From assembly GCA_021851735.1 (NCBI GenBank), contig JAJZCD010000006.1, positions 1 through 45,492 of the forward strand: DNA of 45,492 nucleotides. Direction: 5' to 3'. The notes below the pieces were generated by a model. The model saw nothing but the letters and a program-made list of their open reading frames with translations, ran no database searches and was not told the origin of the DNA. Below are positions 41,748-45,492 of this stretch, in pieces; positions within the stretch are counted from its first letter, which is position 1, and each line of letters begins with the position of its first letter. Origin of the DNA: a bacterium (GTDB lineage Bacteria; Patescibacteriota; Saccharimonadia; Saccharimonadales; UBA4665). The position numbers were made by a program, and so were the translations under genes.

Positions 41748-41843
41748 AGTGGCAGTGTATCATTGCTACTCATTTGTTTCATAAAATACGACCGTTGTGA
41801 AATTTTAATAGAAGGTCTTCGCACCGACATGAGTGACGTGGGG

Positions 41844-41849
41844 TATAAT
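41844..41849 (+). promoter_or_regulatory. -10 box (TATAAT) for the gene at 41860
   Basis: Perfect TATAAT, 10 nt before the ATG; the leader would be about 3-4 nt. Confidence 0.55.
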
Positions 41850-41859
41850 CGTAGGTAAT

Positions 41860-42456
41860 ATGAATAAGCGGCATCTGCATCATGTATGGCGAATCTACCG
41901 TCAGGTAAAACCATGGTATTTCATTGCGGCGTTCGTCCTCTTCGGGACTATGAGTTTAGTCAGTCTGCGTCACAATAACGAGCAGATGATCCATTTACGC
42001 AATGCAGTGTATGCAGCCGATAAAGCTAATGGAAATGTGGAGGGTGCGTTGCGCCAGTTGCGCATATACATCTATAGCCATATGAACACCGGCTTAGCAA
42101 GTGGCCCAGACGCCGTTTATCCGCCAATACAACTCAAATACACCTATGAACGGCTGCAGAAGGCGCGAGAGAACGCCCTTAGCCAAGGTGACAGCACGTT
42201 ATATACTGCAGCTCAAAATTATTGTGATAATCAGACGCAGGTCGGTAGCCAGGTTATAGCGTGCATACAACGGTATGCCGCGGAGCATGGTGCACCCCTT
42301 GCACCTGTTCCCGCTAGTCTATACGAATTTGATTTTACTGCGGCCAAATGGTCATTTGATATGGCCGGGTGGAGCTTGATCTTTACCGGTTTGTCACTGC
42401 TAGGATTCCTGATCTCTGCCCCATACCATTGGTGGGCGAAGAAGTACCTGTCTTAA
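41860..42456 (+). CDS. Hypothetical membrane protein with two helices
   Basis: Protein of 198 aa. One helix lies at about 18-38 ('WYFIAAFVLFGTMSLVSL') and one near the C-terminus ('WSLIFTGLSLLGFLISAPYHWW'), so the central 120-residue part is most likely outside. That part is helical with two cysteines ('NYCDNQ', 'VIACIQRY') that could pair. The start is chosen from the promoter; an in-frame start nine codons upstream overlaps the TATAAT. Function unknown. Confidence 0.7.
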   Translation: MNKRHLHHVWRIYRQVKPWYFIAAFVLFGTMSLVSLRHNNEQMIHLRNAVYAADKANGNVEGALRQLRIYIYSHMNTGLASGPDAVYPPIQLKYTYERLQKARENALSQGDSTLYTAAQNYCDNQTQVGSQVIACIQRYAAEHGAPLAPVPASLYEFDFTAAKWSFDMAGWSLIFTGLSLLGFLISAPYHWWAKKYLS

Positions 42457-42569
42457 ACCGATAATAGCTTGCAGACAAGGTAGGCTTACCTCTCATTGCA
42501 CCCAAGCCAATGTGTTTGAAAATAATCTTGTGATACGGGTTGTGCGGCCAAGCAACGTTTCCGCAGCCT

Positions 42570-43625
42570 TCATGCCGTGGTGAATCCTGTCTCTTCAAAC
42601 TCGCGTGTCTTCTGGATTACTGTATCGAGCGCAACTCGGCTCAGGCCTACACCGTGGCCACCTTTGTTAGTCTGAACAAGTTCAACATGTTTAGCCGCGC
42701 CACTTACTTCCATCTGCTGTCTAATTCTCGCTGTTCGAAAGGCAAGATCTTGCTTATCGCTTAACACCAGTACCGGTACGCCGCTTTCAGAAACGGCTGC
42801 TAATACTGATCCTATATCTACATAAGCGACGGCTCGTTGATCTGGTCGGTCGCGCTGTTGCTTTGCGATCGCTTTTACCCTCGGTAATGTGGCAATCATT
42901 CCTGCCGCAATCGTATCGGACTTACGCGCTCGTCTTTCATTGCGACCCTGTTTGATTGCATCTACATGCGTTTGTAGGAACGAGCGGTCATCTAGGCCCG
43001 CCGAGTCAACCAACACTAAGCGAACTCTAGGTACGGATGAGGCATGGTTCTTAGCGGATGTTACTAATTCGTTAGCAAGCAGTACTGCTCTAGGCCCGCC
43101 AGCCGACTCAGCCACGATGAGCATCTCATCCACACGCATCTTATCCACATCATTGAGGTGAGCGATCATGCGTAAAAGATCATCGGTACGTTGTATATCA
43201 AGCTCAGGTATTACCGCACCAGGACGATAGCCTCGCATGCCTGGTTTAACAGGTTTCGGGCTGGTGCTAGGTCTATTGTAATAGCGCAGCCCCATTACCT
43301 GCCGTTGGTCGTGTTGAGCCCAGTACAGCATGATGTGCTCTAGCTTGCGGTCACCGTTCATGCCCTGTATGTACAATAACGGCGCGACTGGCTCGTCTGT
43401 TGTCACATCAGTGCGTATGACCGATGGAGTAAAGCGTATGATCTCACCGAAGCCAATGTCATAGCGTTCTTCGCCACATGGCGGTAATTCAGTGGTGCCC
43501 GAAGGGGTGGGTCTCTCTACTCCGGATAGCTGCAGAGCCTCCATGCCAAGCCTAGGGGGCTTGTCTCCCAGTACAACTGACCCGCGCTCTTCTCCAGGTA
43601 ATCGGTTGCTGTTGTTCACTGACAT
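42570..43625 (-). CDS. Alpha/beta hydrolase-like protein
   Basis: Cytoplasmic protein of 351 aa with an N-terminal polar extension of about 55 aa. The hydrolase fold is suggested by the oxyanion-strand region 'APLLYIQGMNGDRK', the nucleophile elbow 'LIVAESAGGPRA' (Ser174, with Ala in place of the usual first Gly), an acid in 'VPVLVLSDKQDLAF', and a late His in 'NKGGHGVGLS'. This gives a plausible Ser-Asp-His triad in the right order. Long helices between strands ('RRARKSDTIAAGMIATLPRVKAIAKQQRDR') form a cap. Substrate unknown. The start has no ribosome site; GATAAA lies 7 nt before it. Confidence 0.7.
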   Translation of the reverse strand: MSVNNSNRLPGEERGSVVLGDKPPRLGMEALQLSGVERPTPSGTTELPPCGEERYDIGFGEIIRFTPSVIRTDVTTDEPVAPLLYIQGMNGDRKLEHIMLYWAQHDQRQVMGLRYYNRPSTSPKPVKPGMRGYRPGAVIPELDIQRTDDLLRMIAHLNDVDKMRVDEMLIVAESAGGPRAVLLANELVTSAKNHASSVPRVRLVLVDSAGLDDRSFLQTHVDAIKQGRNERRARKSDTIAAGMIATLPRVKAIAKQQRDRPDQRAVAYVDIGSVLAAVSESGVPVLVLSDKQDLAFRTARIRQQMEVSGAAKHVELVQTNKGGHGVGLSRVALDTVIQKTREFEETGFTTA

Positions 43626-43854
43626 GCAGTTTTTTATCCCCTTTCCTGTGGTGGATCTTGTGACTGCATGGGCAATAATGAAACTGTCTCAATATCGCTC
43701 GCTCCTAAACAGTATAGCGATAGGGTAATTCGGAACTTATCTTCCGATTTCTCCGTGCACGGTAATCTCATCCTCTTGGTGTTAAACTCAGTGACATGTT
43801 CGGCTTCTGTACTGTATACGGGAATACCGTTAAGCAGGTTATGGTTTAGTGACG

Positions 43855-44526
43855 CTATTTTTTGGTCTGCGGATTGGCGTTTGTAGTGCCCGTAGTAGCA
43901 CCCTGAGTCGCACTACTGCTGGCTTGTGTCTGGCTACTCACTTGCGAACAATTTGGTCCGTTCGGGTTTTGCTGCTGGAACTTCTGTATGCTGCTCACGA
44001 CCTTACCTTTGTTCTGTAGATTCTCCCAGAAGGTAACTTGGCTATGGTTTATTACCATAGCATCATATGGATCATGTATCTGCTGACACCCCAGCTTGAT
44101 CAATGAATAATTGCTGCTGCTCGTATTGGTACTTGTACTACCGTTCTGGGTAAGGTAATAGATATTTGTGAGGCGTACATATTGGCTGTTCAGCGCGGTG
44201 ATCTTACCAAAGTATACCTGTCCATTGTTCAAGAAGACGGCTTGATATTTATTGGTGTCGACATACTGGCTCTCATTAGGTCTGTTAGTAGAAGCCTGTA
44301 TGGTCATTAATGCTACACTGGCGACTAGTAGGCCTATGCTAACGAGCATGACACCGCTAAAGATTTGCATCCAATTCCAATTGCGTCTGTCTTCTTTGCC
44401 TACGCGAGAATCGCGTCCTCCTTTTGGTTCAGGAATGTGTGAAGTTTGAGGAGTGGGGTTTGGGCGGCCACTAACGGGCTGAGTTATTTGACGAAAATCC
44501 ATTTCTTTATTAACCACCTTTAGCAC
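43855..44526 (-). CDS. Membrane-anchored hypothetical protein with a Ser/Thr/Gln-rich tail
   Basis: Protein of about 215-223 aa. Starts are a GTG at 44526, preceded 5 nt upstream by GATACT (leaderless type), or an ATG at 44502. A polar N-terminus of about 45 aa is followed by one membrane helix ('IFSGVMLVSIGLLVASVALMTI'), then a domain of about 100 aa with 'AVFLNNGQVYFGKITALNSQYVRLTNIYYL', a pattern of small beta-barrel domains found in CPR proteins. The last 40 residues are low-complexity. It should face outward. Function unknown. Confidence 0.68.
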   Translation of the reverse strand: MLKVVNKEMDFRQITQPVSGRPNPTPQTSHIPEPKGGRDSRVGKEDRRNWNWMQIFSGVMLVSIGLLVASVALMTIQASTNRPNESQYVDTNKYQAVFLNNGQVYFGKITALNSQYVRLTNIYYLTQNGSTSTNTSSSNYSLIKLGCQQIHDPYDAMVINHSQVTFWENLQNKGKVVSSIQKFQQQNPNGPNCSQVSSQTQASSSATQGATTGTTNANPQTKK

Positions 44527-44615
44527 TGATTAGTATCAACCATAAGTGTAATACAATTGATCTCTCTTCGGCAAGCTTTCGGAGCATTCTATTGGCTTTT
44601 TTATCGTGATACCTG

Positions 44616-44659
44616 TTGACAAACGAAAACGCACCAGAGTATGTTAGGGGTACTAACAT
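44616..44659 (+). promoter_or_regulatory. Promoter with overlapping operator-like inverted repeat
   Basis: TTGACA (44616-44621), an 18-bp spacer and TATGTT (44640-44645). ATGTTAG (44641-44647) and CTAACAT (44653-44659) form a perfect 7-bp inverted repeat that covers the -10 and start region, well placed for a repressor. Confidence 0.55.
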
Positions 44660-44683
44660 TAGTCATAAGGGGAGATAAGCGTT

Positions 44684-44878
44684 ATGGCATATAAGCACAC
44701 GAACTCAAAGGGCGTCACGTACTATTTGAATAGCAAAGAAGTAACCCTCCGTGGTGGCAAGAAGCAGACTATCTACTACTTCTCCAAAGATGAGCGCCCT
44801 GAAGGTACTGACCTACCTGCTGGTTTTTCAGTTAATGAAAACCCGCGAAATGGCTTCCTGACCGTTAAGCGCGGTTAG
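44684..44878 (+). CDS. Small conserved-type hypothetical protein, 64 aa
   Basis: Short, basic, soluble protein with AAGGGGAG upstream of its ATG. The sequence 'YYLNSKEVTLRGGKKQTIYYFSKDERP' followed by 'LPAGFSVNENPRNGFLTVKRG' looks like a small beta-rich fold. I recall similar short proteins in Saccharibacteria but no function. It has its own promoter with a palindrome over the -10 and its own strong terminator, so it is a single regulated transcript. Confidence 0.75.
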   Translation: MAYKHTNSKGVTYYLNSKEVTLRGGKKQTIYYFSKDERPEGTDLPAGFSVNENPRNGFLTVKRG

Positions 44879-44952
44879 CGCCAAACTGCACATTTGGTGT
44901 GGTCGTGGATATTTCGCAGGTTACGCTAGTGCATGCAGTACGGGAAAACATA

Positions 44953-44988
44953 AACATAAACACCCTGGAATACCAGGGTGTTTATGTT
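44953..44988. terminator. Strong hairpin terminator after the 64-aa gene
   Basis: AACATAAACACCCTGG and its exact complement form a 16-bp perfect stem with an AATA loop. The A/T-rich lower stem ends in TTTATGTTATG on the plus strand. It separates the small gene from the ABC transporter gene. Confidence 0.75.
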
Positions 44989-45030
44989 ATGTTTGGTGAT
45001 AGCTGGTCGTTGTGGTAGCATGTTAGCGAA

Positions 45031-45492
45031 ATGAGCAAAAGTAATGAGCCGATTCTACGCGTCAAAAACCTACGAAAGCGATACGGCGATACGGAAGCTG
45101 TACGAGGTATTAGTTTTACCGTTAACAGAGGTGAGATCTTTGGTATATTGGGTCCCAATGGCGCTGGCAAGACTACAACATTCGAAATGATTGAAGCGAT
45201 GCGGTCTATTGACAGTGGCGAGATAATCGTTGACGGTATTGATGTGCAGAAAGATCCATGGGCGGTGCGCCATATCATTGGCGTACAGCCACAATCCCCC
45301 TCGTTCCAAGATAAACAGAAATTATCTGAGATCATTGAGATGTTTGCTGCTACCTACGGCGAGCGCGTTAATACCCGTGAATTTTTAGATGACGTTGGCT
45401 TAGGTGACAAGGCGGGCGATTATGCCGAAAGTCTTTCAGGCGGTCAGCGACAGCGCTTAAGTATCGCTGCCGCACTAGTGCATAGCCAGATC
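45031..45492 (+). CDS. ABC transporter ATP-binding protein (3' end outside window)
   Basis: The first 154 codons of an ABC-2-type exporter ATPase. Visible in order are the Walker A 'GPNGAGKTTT', the Q-loop 'IIGVQPQS' and the ABC signature 'LSGGQRQRLSIAAALV'. The Walker B lies beyond the edge. It begins 'ILRVKNLRKRYGDTEAVRGISFTVNRGEIFGILG', typical of drug, lipid or polysaccharide exporters; the permease is probably next. No good ribosome site was seen before the ATG, so the start is supported mainly by homology. Confidence 0.9.
   Translation, partial: MSKSNEPILRVKNLRKRYGDTEAVRGISFTVNRGEIFGILGPNGAGKTTTFEMIEAMRSIDSGEIIVDGIDVQKDPWAVRHIIGVQPQSPSFQDKQKLSEIIEMFAATYGERVNTREFLDDVGLGDKAGDYAESLSGGQRQRLSIAAALVHSQI

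Noticed and set aside
1-45492. CRISPR arrays, insertion sequences, prophage or integrase genes, tRNA and rRNA
   Set aside because: No regularly spaced repeats, transposase or integrase motifs, or tRNA T-loop/acceptor patterns were recognised on either strand by eye; a tRNAscan run would settle the tRNA point.

Overview
The window most resembles a member of the Candidate Phyla Radiation, probably Candidatus Saccharibacteria (TM7). The gene set is compact and mixed in strand. UGA is read as stop (for example at the overlapping HAD/kinase junction). The adenine glycosylase has no Fe-S cluster cysteines. Many surface and secreted proteins share the window with small FkbM, GtrA, DUF4430 and DUF6580 families. 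The assignment rests on gene content alone. No tRNA, rRNA, CRISPR array, transposase or prophage was recognised.

Layout. 1-4.2 kb: a sulfotransferase-like fragment cut by the window edge, a GT4 glycosyltransferase and two paralogous FkbM methyltransferases. 4.3-7.3 kb: a two-gene operon for an anchored protein and a large exported lysozyme-like protein with three C-terminal repeats, two of which share an exact 153-bp stretch. 7.3-10.5 kb: a gtrA/gtrB/gtrC-like glycosylation cassette. 10.6-13.2 kb: convergent GDP-mannose pyrophosphorylase and phosphohexomutase genes. 13.3-18.1 kb: glmS, a HAD hydrolase and a GNAT-sugar kinase fusion in one overlapping minus-strand operon, divergent from a TrmB-type sugar regulator. 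18.1-23.0 kb: a Nudix hydrolase and a second surface-polysaccharide block (GT4, polyprenyl-phosphate sugar-phosphotransferase, O-antigen ligase/polymerase-like protein, second GtrA). 23.1-27.4 kb: an HExxH protein, a LexA-like DNA-binding protein without protease, a cobalamin riboswitch ahead of DUF4430 and DUF6580 genes, nadD, a candidate small RNA and a DsbA-like thioredoxin. 27.5-32.6 kb: a CBS membrane protein, aspS, a membrane protein, malic enzyme and a small 56-aa gene. 33-45.5 kb: exported or anchored proteins, an LssY_C protein, a MutY-like glycosylase, tsaC, a MazG-like protein, a tail-anchored coiled-coil protein, a MurC-like ligase, an alpha/beta hydrolase, small proteins and the start of an ABC transporter ATPase.

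How the genes work together. The main theme is building the cell surface: nucleotide-sugar supply (GlmS, phosphohexomutase, GDP-mannose pyrophosphorylase, GNAT-kinase), lipid-linked glycan assembly (sugar-phosphotransferase, GT4s, GtrAB, ligase-like protein) and exported proteins that could carry or bind those glycans. A second theme is salvage: a B12-riboswitch-controlled pair fits vitamin uptake.

Expression signals. Several genes have a -10-like hexamer 6-7 nt before the start codon and no Shine-Dalgarno sequence, which predicts leaderless mRNAs. Others, mostly internal operon genes, carry clear GGAGG-type sites.
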